Shown here piece by piece: positions 43,859 through 52,669 of a stretch of 64,000 nt of DNA. The position numbers and the translations under genes are program-made. Numbering within the stretch: the first letter of the stretch is position 1; each line of letters starts with the position of its first letter. The DNA is from Shewanella halifaxensis HAW-EB4 (GTDB taxonomy: Bacteria; Pseudomonadota; Gammaproteobacteria; Enterobacterales; Shewanellaceae). Where the stretch lies: NCBI RefSeq assembly GCF_000019185.1, contig NC_010334.1:3658001-3722000 (forward strand), in the 5' to 3' direction. The notes beneath the pieces are model-generated. The model saw only the letters and a program-made list of their open reading frames with translations. It was not told where the DNA came from and ran no database searches.

Positions 43859-44551
43859 ATGAACGCAGCAATCATTGGTGCTACAGGACTTATTGGACAA
43901 CTACTGCTACAGAAGTTAATCGACTCGGGGCAATATGAGAATATTCTAGTGCTTGGCAGAAAGCAGCCGCACTACCGTAACGAGCATGACACACAAGTCT
44001 GCTTTATCTCGTGTCAACTCAGTGAGCTTGCCAGCATAGAGCTCCCCTTTGCAATCGAACACGCCTTTTGCTGCTTAGGCACCACCCTTAAGAAAGCTGG
44101 TAGCGAAGCGGCCTTTATTGCGGTTGATAAAACTGCCTGTATCGACTTTATCGCTAAGTGTGATGCAAGCAATAACTATGTGGTCACGGCATTAGGGGCA
44201 AACAGCCAATCAAGCACCTTCTATAACCGTGTTAAGGGGGAAACCCAAGAAGCCCTTGCTGAGCTGCTAAACCAAAGACAGAAGCCGTTATCAATGAAGC
44301 GATTATGGCTGTTTCAACCCAGCTTACTGCTAGGTGAGCGCAAGGAAAAACGTACACTAGAAGATATGGGCAAACTGCTATCTAAGCTTATCTCGCCTCT
44401 GTTTATCGGCTCACTTAAGCAGTACCGCCCTATCGAGGCGGAAAAGGTCGCGAGTGCCATGTTGACCCATGCCCGTTCTTCACAAAGCCAGTCTACACAA
44501 GCAACTTCGACTCAGCTTGTCACCCTTGTCTCCAATAACGACATGCTCTAA
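43859..44551 (+). CDS. NAD(P)-binding Rossmann protein (atypical SDR)
   Basis: A 230-residue protein starting with a dinucleotide-binding motif, AAIIGATGLIGQLLLQKL. It resembles the small HTATIP2/NmrA-like atypical short-chain dehydrogenases; the segment FCCLGTTLKKAGSEAAFIAVD is typical of that group. A YNRVKGETQEAL segment fits the YxxxK active-site pattern. Substrate is unknown. It is in the same direction as the downstream TrmK-like gene but 128 bp away. Confidence 0.75.
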   Translation: MNAAIIGATGLIGQLLLQKLIDSGQYENILVLGRKQPHYRNEHDTQVCFISCQLSELASIELPFAIEHAFCCLGTTLKKAGSEAAFIAVDKTACIDFIAKCDASNNYVVTALGANSQSSTFYNRVKGETQEALAELLNQRQKPLSMKRLWLFQPSLLLGERKEKRTLEDMGKLLSKLISPLFIGSLKQYRPIEAEKVASAMLTHARSSQSQSTQATSTQLVTLVSNNDML

Positions 44552-44679
44552 TAAATAATGCTCTAGCAGCTAAGTGCCCTAGTAACTAGTGCTCTGACTC
44601 GCACCTTACACGCGCTCTAGTTCAACCGCTAGAGCTTGCGGCTATCGACTCTAGCCCCTAAAATAGCCGCCCTTACCTG

Positions 44680-45447
44680 ATGTCATCGAGAATCCACTTG
44701 AAAATTAGCCAGCGTCTGCAGCATATAAACACCATGATCAATGACCATTACGATCATATTTGGGATTGCTGCTGCGATCATGGCTTATTAGGGGCGGTAC
44801 TGCTAAAGCGAAAGGCCGCTGACAACATACATTTTGTTGATGTTGTGCCAAGTTTGATGCATGAAGTGAAACAAAAGCTGCAACGATTTTATCCTGAGGC
44901 AGAGCTAGGGCAGCAGACCGCCTTAACCCATGTCCAAAGCCACTGGCAGGTGCATTGTCTCGATGTCACCAAGCTAGCATTAGCCGCAAAAGAGCAGCGA
45001 CAACTCATTATCATCGCCGGGGTTGGCGGCGAACTCACCATTGAGTTAGTCCAGCAAATTATGGCCCGCCATCCACAGCATTCATTGGAGTTTATCCTCT
45101 GCCCCGTGCATCACATCTATAAGGTGCGTACGGCGATGCAGCAACTCGGTTTAGGCTTAGTCGATGAGCATCTAATGCAAGAGAACAAGCGCTTCTACGA
45201 GATCTTACACCTATCGACCACGAGCCCCGTTGCGCTAACTCCTGTAGGCTCTAGTATGTGGGATTTGAGTCGTGAGCTTGATAGGGATTATCTACAAAAG
45301 AGTGTTAAGCATTATCAAAGAATTGAGCAAGGCCTATCAAAAGCTCAGCAAAACAGTCCGTTAAATGCGGAGCAACAAAAGGAAAAAGCGATGATAGGTG
45401 CAGTTATTGCTGCATATCAGGGCTTGCAAAACCTATCGCCTCTATGA
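44680..45447 (+). CDS. trmK: tRNA (adenine(22)-N1)-methyltransferase family protein (TrmK)
   Basis: A 255-residue SAM-dependent methyltransferase of COG2384. Visible are the N-terminal LKISQRLQHINTMI, the SAM motif DCCCDHGLLGAVLL (CCDHGLL in place of the usual DIGSDHA), IIAGVGGELTIELV and FILCPVHHIYKVR. Bacillus TrmK methylates A22 of tRNA. The gammaproteobacterial relatives carry the same fold but the exact substrate is inferred. The start is the ATG at 44680. Confidence 0.75.
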   Translation: MSSRIHLKISQRLQHINTMINDHYDHIWDCCCDHGLLGAVLLKRKAADNIHFVDVVPSLMHEVKQKLQRFYPEAELGQQTALTHVQSHWQVHCLDVTKLALAAKEQRQLIIIAGVGGELTIELVQQIMARHPQHSLEFILCPVHHIYKVRTAMQQLGLGLVDEHLMQENKRFYEILHLSTTSPVALTPVGSSMWDLSRELDRDYLQKSVKHYQRIEQGLSKAQQNSPLNAEQQKEKAMIGAVIAAYQGLQNLSPL

Positions 45448-45522
45448 TTTAGGGTATAATCCTGCATCTTTTATCTATCATCGCCGCCAACTCACATTAA
45501 TCAACACGAGCCGAGCTAATCA

Positions 45523-46092
45523 ATGCGTCTGTTAAAATCTACCGTTCATGCCGATATCGCCCACCTAGATCTTAGCCAGCTAGATTTTAGTCAGCTAAAT
45601 AATAAAAGCGATGGCTCTATCCATGCCAATAGCTTCCACCGTCAAGCGGCACGAGGCATTATTCTTAAAGGTGAAGAGATCTTAATGCTCTACACCGAGC
45701 GTTATCATGACTACAGTATTCCTGGCGGTGGCGTCGATGAGGGTGAAGATATTCGCAGTGGGCTCATTCGCGAACTAGAGGAAGAAACTGGGGCGCAGCA
45801 TATCGAGATCATCAGTGAATTTGGCCGCTACGAAGAGTTTCGCCCTTGGTATAAAGATGATTTCGATATGGTGCACATGGAATCATTCTGCTTTGTTTGC
45901 GATATTCATCCAGAGCTTGGTGAGACAAAGCTAGAAGCCCATGAGATCCAAAATGGCATGACCCCAGTTTGGATCAATATTCATCAAGCCATCGCCCACA
46001 ATGAGCACACCATGGCCAACAGCCCTAAGAAAGGCATGTCGATTGAACGAGAAACCTTTTTGCTCAAGCAGATCGTGGCAGAGCTTTTATAA
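45523..46092 (+). CDS. Nudix hydrolase
   Basis: A 189-residue protein with a complete Nudix box, GGGVDEGEDIRSGLIRELEEETG (about residues 67-89), within a typical beta-alpha-beta fold. About 30 N-terminal residues contain a DLSQLDFSQL mini-repeat before the domain. It would cleave a nucleoside-diphosphate-linked substrate; which one cannot be told. It follows the TrmK-like gene by 75 bp in the same direction. Confidence 0.88.
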   Translation: MRLLKSTVHADIAHLDLSQLDFSQLNNKSDGSIHANSFHRQAARGIILKGEEILMLYTERYHDYSIPGGGVDEGEDIRSGLIRELEEETGAQHIEIISEFGRYEEFRPWYKDDFDMVHMESFCFVCDIHPELGETKLEAHEIQNGMTPVWINIHQAIAHNEHTMANSPKKGMSIERETFLLKQIVAELL

Positions 46093-46130
46093 TCAACATA
46101 ATCCCCATAGCTAAGCTGTAATAGCTAGGC

Positions 46131-46160
46131 CAAAAACGCGTGAATTAACCTATTCACGCG
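46131..46160 (-). terminator. Terminator of the DUF6768-like gene
   Basis: CGCGTGAAT/ATTCACGCG (46137-46145 and 46152-46160) with a six-base loop; on the minus strand it is followed by TTTTTGG. It overlaps the last codons of the DUF6768-like gene and faces the end of the Nudix gene. Confidence 0.75.
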
Positions 46161-46542
46161 CTAATGACGACTCTCCCTTCGGGTGAAGCTTGGCAATAGC
46201 CAGCGCCAAACGCTTTATCTCGCGGGCGGTCGCGTTGCGGTTCATCTCGTTATAGATCCACATCTTAATCGCAATTTGCATCATGCTTGCCAACATAAGC
46301 GTTACCCCCCACTTGATTAGCGCTACCGGACTGATCACAACAAAAAAGAACTGGTAGCCCGACCACAGCATCAACAAGCTTAATAGAAAGGCAATAATGC
46401 TCATTAATATCAACCAGCCACCTAAGCGGCCCTTGTAGGCATCGCCTAGCATGGCGAATAAGCTTGGGTCGCGTTTAAGCTGATTATTTATCTGCTCCGA
46501 CTCCTTTAGCAGCTGCTGACGGATCTTTTCATCGATATCCAT
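46150..46542 (-). CDS. Small membrane protein, DUF6768-like
   Basis: A 130-residue protein with a charged N-terminal helix (MDIDEKIRQQLLKESEQINN), the motif FAMLGDAYKGRLGGWLILM and two TM helices (about 42-62 and 70-92), then a charged cytosolic tail. The layout matches DUF6768 proteins, which usually sit directly downstream of an ECF sigma factor gene. Here only the 3' remnant of such a sigma gene is left upstream. AGGAG precedes the start. A role as a sigma-linked membrane regulator is inferred. Confidence 0.6.
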   Translation of the reverse strand: MDIDEKIRQQLLKESEQINNQLKRDPSLFAMLGDAYKGRLGGWLILMSIIAFLLSLLMLWSGYQFFFVVISPVALIKWGVTLMLASMMQIAIKMWIYNEMNRNATAREIKRLALAIAKLHPKGESSLARE

Positions 46543-46565
46543 AATCTCTACTCCTACTGTTTCCC

Positions 46566-46601
46566 CTAATGCTTACTCTAATGCTGAATCTAATGCGAAT
46601 C
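46566..46601. repeat. 12-bp degenerate tandem repeat at the sigma remnant's end
   Basis: CTAATGCTTACT, CTAATGCTGAAT and CTAATGCGAAT follow one another, overlapping the stop codon of the sigma remnant. Confidence 0.7.
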
Positions 46602-46712
46602 TAGTGTTTGCTTTAAGCGCTCTCTAGCTCTAAAAAAGCACAACTTAACGGTTCCGTGTGGGATGCTGATAAGCGCTCCTTTATCTGTTTTTAATAAAGA
46701 TGATGCAGCGGA
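46590..46712 (-). pseudogene. 3' remnant of an ECF sigma factor gene
   Basis: Minus-strand translation gives LLKTDKGALISIPHGTVKLC, continuing FFRARERLKQTLDSH and a stop. SIPxGTVK followed by FRARERLKQ is the region 4.2 helix-turn-helix signature of ECF sigma factors. The frame is closed by a stop about 17 codons before the helix, and regions 2 and 4.1 are missing. The remnant lies 47 bp upstream of the DUF6768-like gene, the usual position of an ECF/DUF6768 pair. Confidence 0.75.
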
Positions 46713-46727
46713 CTAAAAGGTTCACAG

Positions 46728-46758
46728 AATAAAATAAAAAAGGGAGCTTCTGCTCCCT
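46728..46758 (-). terminator. gltS terminator
   Basis: A 7-bp stem AGGGAGC/GCTCCCT (46741-46758) with a TTCT loop; on the minus strand it is followed by a TTTTTTATTTT tract, downstream of gltS. Confidence 0.8.
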
Positions 46759-46840
46759 CCTGGTTTCAAATCAAACGGTTAATTCTTTGCATCAAGTCCT
46801 TGCTTATCGATCTCGCCCGGTTCACAGCCTGACGCTAACG

Positions 46841-46875
46841 CTTAAAACTAGCCTTAAAACTAGGCTTAAAAATAG
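46841..46875. repeat. 12-bp tandem repeat overlapping the gltS stop
   Basis: CTTAAAACTAGC, CTTAAAACTAGG and CTTAAAAATAG are adjacent; the third unit contains the gltS stop codon (46866-46868 on the complement). Confidence 0.85.
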
Positions 46876-48095
46876 ACGAATAAATTGATGATCATCGCAT
46901 TGATAATATCGATAAAGAAACCACATACCAGAGGTACAATAATAAAGGCTCTATGCGCCGCACCATACTGCTGAGTCACCGCCGTCATATTCACAATCGC
47001 GGTTGCGGTAGAGCCCAAGGTTACGCCACCAAAGCCTGAACAGATCACCGCCGCCTCATAGTCTTTGCCCATCATTCTAAAGACAACAAAGATGGTAAAG
47101 ACTATCGATAACAATACCTGTACAGACATCACCACCGAGATATAGAGCAAGCTGCCCTCTAGCTCCCAAATCTTAAGGCTCATCAAAGCCATAGTAAGAA
47201 ACATACCTAGGCAGATATCTTGAATAAGAGACAAGCCTTGTGACGCATCATCTAAGTAGGCTCTATCTTTGACCTCTCTGCGATTGATGATGGCTCTTCC
47301 AACGTTACCGATGATAATACCAGCCAATAAGCAGGCGACGAACATAGGCAGCTTAACCCCAGCCTCTTGCAAAGCGAGATCGATAAAATAGCCAATAATT
47401 AAGGTAACGTTTAGCCATAACCAAGCTCGCAACACCCCAAAGTAGTCAACCTTAATATGTGATGAACCAGCTTGATGGCTGGTACCAATATCAAGCTCTG
47501 AGTCATGGTTAGCCTGAACCTTATGGCGTTTCATCAAATACGCTGCAATAGGACCACCAATCACACAGGCAGAAATTAGTCCTAGGGTATTAGAGGCAAT
47601 GCCCAGCTCGCTCGCATTGACGATGCCCAGCTCTTCAACAAAGGTTGGGGTCCAAGCCATTGCAGTGCCAACGCCACCAATCAGTGCAATCGACCCCGAC
47701 ATCAAGCCAGCCTTAGGATCTAAGCCGAACAGTGAGGCGATGGTCACACCAGTAAAGTTTTGCAGGAAGATGAATACACTCGCCAACATAATTAAGATAA
47801 GTAGCGGCTTGCCGCCTTTAAGCAGTGTTGCAAAATCAGCCTTTAAACCAATTCCCGCAAAGAAATAGAGCAACAGCACATCGCGAACTTCGAGGTTAAA
47901 CTCGATCTGAATATCGAAGGCATAATAGAGGATGCCCACGATAGCGGCGCAAGCGAAGCCACCAACAACGGGCTCAGGAATACTGTATTTTCTGAGTAGC
48001 TCGTATCGAGAGATGATACTTTTACCGATAAATAGCGCAATGATCGCTAAGGTAAATGAGACAAAGTCTTTAATTTCAATTAACTGTGGTTCCAT
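46866..48095 (-). CDS. gltS: Sodium/glutamate symporter GltS
   Basis: A 409-residue inner-membrane protein with about ten TM helices in two repeated halves. GltS signatures are YSIPEPVVGGFACAAIVG, LLYFFAGIGLKADF, IALIGGVGTAMAW and GFGGVTLGSTATAIVNM. It imports glutamate with sodium. It is transcribed divergently from the DAACS carrier gene across a 590-bp region. Confidence 0.95.
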   Translation of the reverse strand: MEPQLIEIKDFVSFTLAIIALFIGKSIISRYELLRKYSIPEPVVGGFACAAIVGILYYAFDIQIEFNLEVRDVLLLYFFAGIGLKADFATLLKGGKPLLILIMLASVFIFLQNFTGVTIASLFGLDPKAGLMSGSIALIGGVGTAMAWTPTFVEELGIVNASELGIASNTLGLISACVIGGPIAAYLMKRHKVQANHDSELDIGTSHQAGSSHIKVDYFGVLRAWLWLNVTLIIGYFIDLALQEAGVKLPMFVACLLAGIIIGNVGRAIINRREVKDRAYLDDASQGLSLIQDICLGMFLTMALMSLKIWELEGSLLYISVVMSVQVLLSIVFTIFVVFRMMGKDYEAAVICSGFGGVTLGSTATAIVNMTAVTQQYGAAHRAFIIVPLVCGFFIDIINAMIINLFVYF

Positions 48096-48686
48096 GACAA
48101 TCGATTAATCCCTGTGGAAGGTTAATAAGAAATAGCTGAAAAGAGAGGTTCCCCCCTCTTGCTGCCGAATACCAACAGATAACCTAAACTTCGCTTAAGG
48201 CATAGCTTAGGGCTTGACTTAAGGCGCATCGGCACCACTCGGCTCAGAAAGCACCATCATATAGACATTACGCTAATTAATCACCCCGTTATTTTACAAT
48301 GATTTAACCTCGCGTTAAAACGATCCAAACTCATCAGCCCGCATAAGCTTATGCCTCATTAGTTGACGCATCTTCAACTGTGACTATCAGCCACGCGATA
48401 TACAAACCTAATCGCTACGTGCATTAGACAAAATAAGCCAATCCGCGTGGACGCAACAAAGCGCCAAACTTGCAAACAAACATCGGAAGATATACGGTAA
48501 ACGACACAAAAACGTTAACAGTTTGATAACAACAAGTTTTGTAGTTGAGTGTAATTTAGACAAACTGCATAAAATAGCTTGGTCGGACTTGTGAACCCCG
48601 TCTCTTTAGTTGAATACTTTTTATACCAATCAAGGAGCGTTTTTCTAAGGAAGGAAGTAACCAACATCATTGAAGGCAGCAGACTT
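48096..48686. other. Divergent promoter region between gltS and the DAACS gene
   Basis: About 590 bp without a convincing gene. TTTATACCAATCAAGGAG near 48621 resembles one end of the TACCAATC-type element at 54425, but no second end is visible. It must hold promoters for both flanking transporter genes. Confidence 0.4.
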
Positions 48687-49955
48687 ATGTTCAAATCATT
48701 ATCATCCCGTATATTCGTCGGCTTATTTGCCGGCCTCATATTAGGGACACTGATCCAATACGGCTTTGGCGAAAACAGCTTTGCCAATACCACTCTTGTC
48801 GATATCGCATCTGGTGCGGGTAGCATGTTTGTCCAGCTCATCATGATGCTGGTTGTGCCGCTGGTCTTTTTCAGTATCGTTAGCGGAATTATCGAGCTTA
48901 AAGACCTAAAATCATTTAGCCGACTCGGCAGCAAGACTTTTGGCTTGTACCTAGTCAACACCATTATCGCGATTGCAGCAGCTATCGGCCTTGCGTTACT
49001 CATCGCCCCCGGTCAAGGCATGCAACTAACTGGAGAGGACGGCGCAGCCCTTACCTCCACCAGCCTACCTAGCTTTATCGATATGATTGTTAATATTATT
49101 CCAAGCAACCCATTTCAGGCGTTTGCAGACGGTAATATGCTACAGATTATCTTTATGGCACTGCTAACTGGCGGCATCATTAAGGCCCTAGGAGATGATG
49201 TAAAGCCCATCGTCACTTTCTTCAAGTACGGCAATAGAGTCATGCTCAAGGCGATAACTGTGGTTATGCAAGTTGCGCCGATTGGTGTCTTTGCGCTAAT
49301 GGCTAAACTTGGCGCGACCTTCGAGCCTTCAGCATTTATCAGCGTTTTAAGTTACATGGCGGTGATTTTAAGCTTACTAGCTGTATGGGCCCTTGTGGTT
49401 TACCCTGTTGTTGTCGGTATGACTACCAATATCTCTGCAGGTGAATTTCGCCGTAAAACACGCGAGCAGTTTCTATTTGCTCTCTCGACCGCAAGCTCAA
49501 ATGCAACTATCCCAGTCACCATGCGCACCTTAACCGATAAACTAGGGGTTAAACCTAGCGTGGCGGGCTTTGGTGTGCCAATGGGGGCAACCATGAACAT
49601 GAGTGGCGTTGCGATATACATCACCGTCGCCGCTTTCTTTGTCGGCAATGCGTTTGGCTACCCAATCACCACGGAGCAAATTCCAGCACTCGCCTTTAGC
49701 GTATTTCTGCTATCTATCGGTGCCGGTGGCGTTCCAGGAGGCGGTATTGTGATGATCGGCGTGCTTATTCATCAGATGGGACTGCCAATCGAAGCCATCG
49801 CACTCGTTGCTGCCCTCGACCGTATTATCGATATGTTCTGTACCAGCACCAACGTGGTCGGTGACTCTGCTGTGGTCAGTATTGTCAACCACAGTGAGCA
49901 GTACGATTTATCTCCTGAGTCGTCTCTGGAACTTAATGCACAAACGCGTACTTAG
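48687..49955 (+). CDS. Dicarboxylate/amino acid:cation symporter (DAACS)
   Basis: A 422-residue carrier of the GltP/GltPh-like family with eight TM helices and two re-entrant loops. Motifs: SSNATIPVTMRTL (hairpin 1, serine-rich), GFGVPMGATMNMSGVAIYI (NMDGT-like), GAGGVPGGGIVMI (hairpin 2) and DRIIDMFCTSTNVVGDS. It imports glutamate, aspartate or C4-dicarboxylates with sodium or protons. I chose the ATG at 48687 (GAAGG upstream) rather than an in-frame start 108 bp earlier, because the protein then begins with the usual MFKSLSSRIFVGL. Confidence 0.92.
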   Translation: MFKSLSSRIFVGLFAGLILGTLIQYGFGENSFANTTLVDIASGAGSMFVQLIMMLVVPLVFFSIVSGIIELKDLKSFSRLGSKTFGLYLVNTIIAIAAAIGLALLIAPGQGMQLTGEDGAALTSTSLPSFIDMIVNIIPSNPFQAFADGNMLQIIFMALLTGGIIKALGDDVKPIVTFFKYGNRVMLKAITVVMQVAPIGVFALMAKLGATFEPSAFISVLSYMAVILSLLAVWALVVYPVVVGMTTNISAGEFRRKTREQFLFALSTASSNATIPVTMRTLTDKLGVKPSVAGFGVPMGATMNMSGVAIYITVAAFFVGNAFGYPITTEQIPALAFSVFLLSIGAGGVPGGGIVMIGVLIHQMGLPIEAIALVAALDRIIDMFCTSTNVVGDSAVVSIVNHSEQYDLSPESSLELNAQTRT

Positions 49956-50007
49956 TCGCGTATAGCCGCGTACATAATCGCGCATTGATTCAATAAGAGC
50001 TTAAATG

Positions 50008-50036
50008 AAAAAAGGCACCGCAAGGTGCCTTTTTAT
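50008..50036. terminator. Terminator between convergent DAACS and psuG genes
   Basis: AAAAGGCACC/GGTGCCTTTT with a stable GCAA tetraloop and T/A runs on both sides. Confidence 0.9.
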
Positions 50037-50053
50037 TTACTTTGAATCTTGGA

Positions 50054-50968
50054 CTATTTAGCGTATTCAACCGCAATATTAGCCGCAAGTTTTGCGTTAT
50101 TAAACACAAGTTCGATGTTTGCCGCCAAGCTCACGCCTTTGGTGGTTTCAGCCACTTTAGCCAGTAGGAATGGCGTCGATGCCTTACCAAAAATACCTTT
50201 GCTGTCCATTTCAGCAACCGCATCAGCAATCACTTGATCGATCATAGCGCGGTCTAGCTGATGCGCTTCTGGAATTGGATTAGCAATCACTAAGCCGCCT
50301 TTCAAGTCCATATCCCACTTCGCCTTCATTGCCGCAGCAATTTGGGCTGGTGTATCGAGCTGATAATCGACTCCAAACTCACTCTCACGAGTGTAGAATG
50401 CAGGCAGAGTACTTGTTTGATAACCAACAACCGGTACACCTTGAGTTTCAAGGTACTCTAGTGTTAAACCGATATCTAAGATTGATTTAGCGCCAGCACA
50501 AACCACTGCTACGTCGGTATTCGCCAGCTCTTGAAGATCGGCAGAGATATCAAAAGTCTGCTGTGCGCCGCGGTGAACGCCACCAATGCCACCAGTTGCA
50601 AACACTTTAATGCCCGCCATCTGTGCCAAAATCATAGTCGATGCAACCGTTGTTGCTCCGTCAACACCCTTAGCAACAATAAATGGAATATCGCGGCGGC
50701 TAGTCTTAATCACATCTAGACCCGCTTTACCTAAGTACTCAATCTCTTCATGGGTCATGCCCACTTTTAAACGGCCCTTCAAGATGGCGATAGTTGCAGG
50801 TACAGCACCGTTGTCACGAATGATCTGCTCAACTTTAAGCGCCGTTTCTACGTTTTGCGGATAAGGCATACCGTGAGAAATGATGGTCGACTCCAATGCA
50901 ACCACAGGCTTACCTGCTGCTAATGCTGCTGCAACTTCTGGATTAATATCTAGGTACTGCTCTAACAT
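50054..50968 (-). CDS. psuG: Pseudouridine-5'-phosphate glycosidase
   Basis: Enzyme of pseudouridine catabolism, 304 residues, that splits pseudouridine 5'-phosphate into uracil and ribose 5-phosphate. Family motifs: VALESTIISHGMPYPQNVET, VPATIAILKGRLKVGM, the active-site KTSRRDIPF, TVASTMILAQMAGIKVFATG and GGIGGVHRGAQQTFDISADL. AAGGAG precedes the ATG. Its start overlaps the end of psuK by 7 bp, so the two are co-translated in pathway order. Confidence 0.95.
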   Translation of the reverse strand: MLEQYLDINPEVAAALAAGKPVVALESTIISHGMPYPQNVETALKVEQIIRDNGAVPATIAILKGRLKVGMTHEEIEYLGKAGLDVIKTSRRDIPFIVAKGVDGATTVASTMILAQMAGIKVFATGGIGGVHRGAQQTFDISADLQELANTDVAVVCAGAKSILDIGLTLEYLETQGVPVVGYQTSTLPAFYTRESEFGVDYQLDTPAQIAAAMKAKWDMDLKGGLVIANPIPEAHQLDRAMIDQVIADAVAEMDSKGIFGKASTPFLLAKVAETTKGVSLAANIELVFNNAKLAANIAVEYAK

Positions 50969-52053
50969 AACGACTCCTTGATAACGCGCTTAACGGTAAT
51001 TTCAGACATATTAGGGTTTATTGTGGCTAAGTGAGACAGCGCAACGACCGCTGCTCCCATAGCAAATTGAGTAGACTCTTCGGTGGTCCACTGTTGGATC
51101 CAGCCATGAGCGAGGCCAGCAAGAAACGCATCGCCAGCGCCGTTGGCATTGACCATAGAAACTTGCATCGCAGGGATTAAGGCTTGCACGCCTTCATCGC
51201 TATAAAACACCCCATCACACCCTAGACTTAAGAAGATGCGCTTCACGCCTTGGCTATGGAACCAGTTAGCTAACTCTGGTAACTGCTCGTGGCTGTTGAT
51301 GTTAATACCTGACAGTTGCTCAGCTTCTTTAAGGTTGGGTTTTAAGGTGTGGACGGAGCTTAAGAACGGCCTAATTTTCTTGGCTTTTGCACAAGAAACC
51401 GTATCGACGAAAATAGGTCTATCTGAGAAGTTGCTAAGTAGATACTCTAGAGACTCTGCCGATAGATTGGCATCGACAATGATAAGCTCTGCCCGGCGCA
51501 GCACTTCCTCATGGGTCTTTAACACAGCGACGCTGAGTCTATCGAGTATCGCCATATCATTAATGGCAACATGCATATCGCTGTCACCATCGAGCACAGA
51601 TAGGTAGGTTGAAGTTGCAAACTCATCGAGATGAATACAGGCCTTCATATCGATACCGGCCTGCTGACACTGAGTCATGATCATCTGGCCATAGGTATCT
51701 TTACCTAGTGCGCTAATCAGATGGGTATCTGAGCCAAGTCTTGCTAAGTTTTCAGCAATATTTCGGCCCACGCCACCAGGTGAGCAGGTCACACTACCCG
51801 GGTTTGAGTCGCCAACTTGTAGGGTATGCAGAGGACGGCCAAGAATATCCATGTTAGCGCCACCAATTACGATGGCATAACGTGATTCGGCAAGAATATA
51901 GCCTTTACCTTTAATCACGCCTTTATGGGTTAAATTCATAATATGACCCGCCACAGCGGAGCGACTGATCCCAAGTTGATCGGCAATACTTTGCTGCGGG
52001 ATCAAAGGGTCTTGTTTAAGTAGTGCTAGTATCTCGAGTTCGCGTTCTGTCAT
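50962..52053 (-). CDS. psuK: Pseudouridine kinase with N-terminal HTH domain
   Basis: A 363-residue PfkB-family kinase that phosphorylates pseudouridine for PsuG. Kinase motifs: GGANMDILGRPL, SPGGVGRNIAENLARLG, and the C-terminal anion hole VNANGAGDAFLAGLAHG. The first 60 residues form a winged-helix/MarR-like helix-turn-helix, TERELEILALLKQDPLIPQQ then SIADQLGISRSAVAGHIMNL, so the enzyme may also act as a DNA-binding regulator. I chose the ATG at 52053; an upstream TTG would add ten unlikely residues. A 20-bp palindrome lies just upstream. Confidence 0.92.
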   Translation of the reverse strand: MTERELEILALLKQDPLIPQQSIADQLGISRSAVAGHIMNLTHKGVIKGKGYILAESRYAIVIGGANMDILGRPLHTLQVGDSNPGSVTCSPGGVGRNIAENLARLGSDTHLISALGKDTYGQMIMTQCQQAGIDMKACIHLDEFATSTYLSVLDGDSDMHVAINDMAILDRLSVAVLKTHEEVLRRAELIIVDANLSAESLEYLLSNFSDRPIFVDTVSCAKAKKIRPFLSSVHTLKPNLKEAEQLSGININSHEQLPELANWFHSQGVKRIFLSLGCDGVFYSDEGVQALIPAMQVSMVNANGAGDAFLAGLAHGWIQQWTTEESTQFAMGAAVVALSHLATINPNMSEITVKRVIKESLC

Positions 52054-52075
52054 TGTTATTATCCAGTCGACACGG

Positions 52076-52095
52076 CCAAACAAACATTTGTTTGG
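52076..52095. promoter_or_regulatory. Palindromic operator candidate upstream of psuK
   Basis: CCAAACAAA-CA-TTTGTTTGG has perfect 9-bp arms and a 2-bp spacer. A second partial palindrome, CAAACTTTTGTTT, follows at about 52099-52111. Both lie within 60 bp upstream of the psuK start and could be bound by PsuK's own HTH domain. Confidence 0.65.
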
Positions 52096-52111
52096 ATACC
52101 AAACTTTTGTT

Positions 52112-52617
52112 TAAACTTGCACTCAGGGTATGCCTAATTACCAGAGTAATCAAGAACAACATTTTTTCATTGGAGGAAATTGTGATCGGGATGCTAAAAC
52201 AATCCTACCTCAAACAACGCTAAATTAGGCTTAAATTAACAAGTGGTTATCAGCAGGAAAATAAAATACTCTCGCTGCTTAAGACTGCGTCCACTATCAG
52301 TTCAAGAGCAATAGGGCTTACAACTGCCCTGCTATTTAACGAGTGTTCAGAGCGATAAGGCGCTTTGATTTAATTGAGAAACGCTAGAAATGGATGCGCC
52401 TAGATATAGGAGCCTATAGATATGGCGGCTGAAAACAAAGTTGAAACCGATTGGCGTAAGAAGGGGCGATATTCACACTCTATAAGGACCATTTCCATAA
52501 GGACTATTTCAATAAGAAACCTCTCCATAAAGATATGAATATCGCAAACGTACTATCTATCTTCTCACCCTAGAGAAGTACTATTTTGGAGCTAAAGCTA
52601 AGTGCTTAAACCAAGCC
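52112..52617. other. Intergenic region upstream of psuK and downstream of the antiporter
   Basis: About 500 bp with no credible gene; frames are short and unlike proteins. Contains short imperfect repeats around CCATAAGGACTATTTC and TCCATAAAG (about 52480-52535). Confidence 0.35.
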
Positions 52618-52669
52618 CTAAATCTAAGTGCTAAATCTGAGTGCTAAATCTGAGTGCTAAATCTGAGTG
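52618..52669. repeat. 13-bp tandem repeat abutting the antiporter stop
   Basis: Four units of CTAAATCTGAGTG (the first has AAGTG) end exactly next to the stop codon of the minus-strand antiporter gene (52670-52672). Confidence 0.92.

Noticed and set aside
48615..48640. ATACCAATC sequence upstream of the DAACS gene as a second MITE
   Set aside because: Only one short end-like match is present with no partner inverted repeat within several hundred bases.
48515..49003. 162-codon minus-strand frame across the start of the DAACS gene
   Set aside because: It is antisense to a well-conserved transporter and has no family resemblance.
52023..52223. 66-codon plus-strand frame over the psuK promoter
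   Set aside because: It is antisense to the start of psuK, spans the palindromic operator candidate and has no domain.
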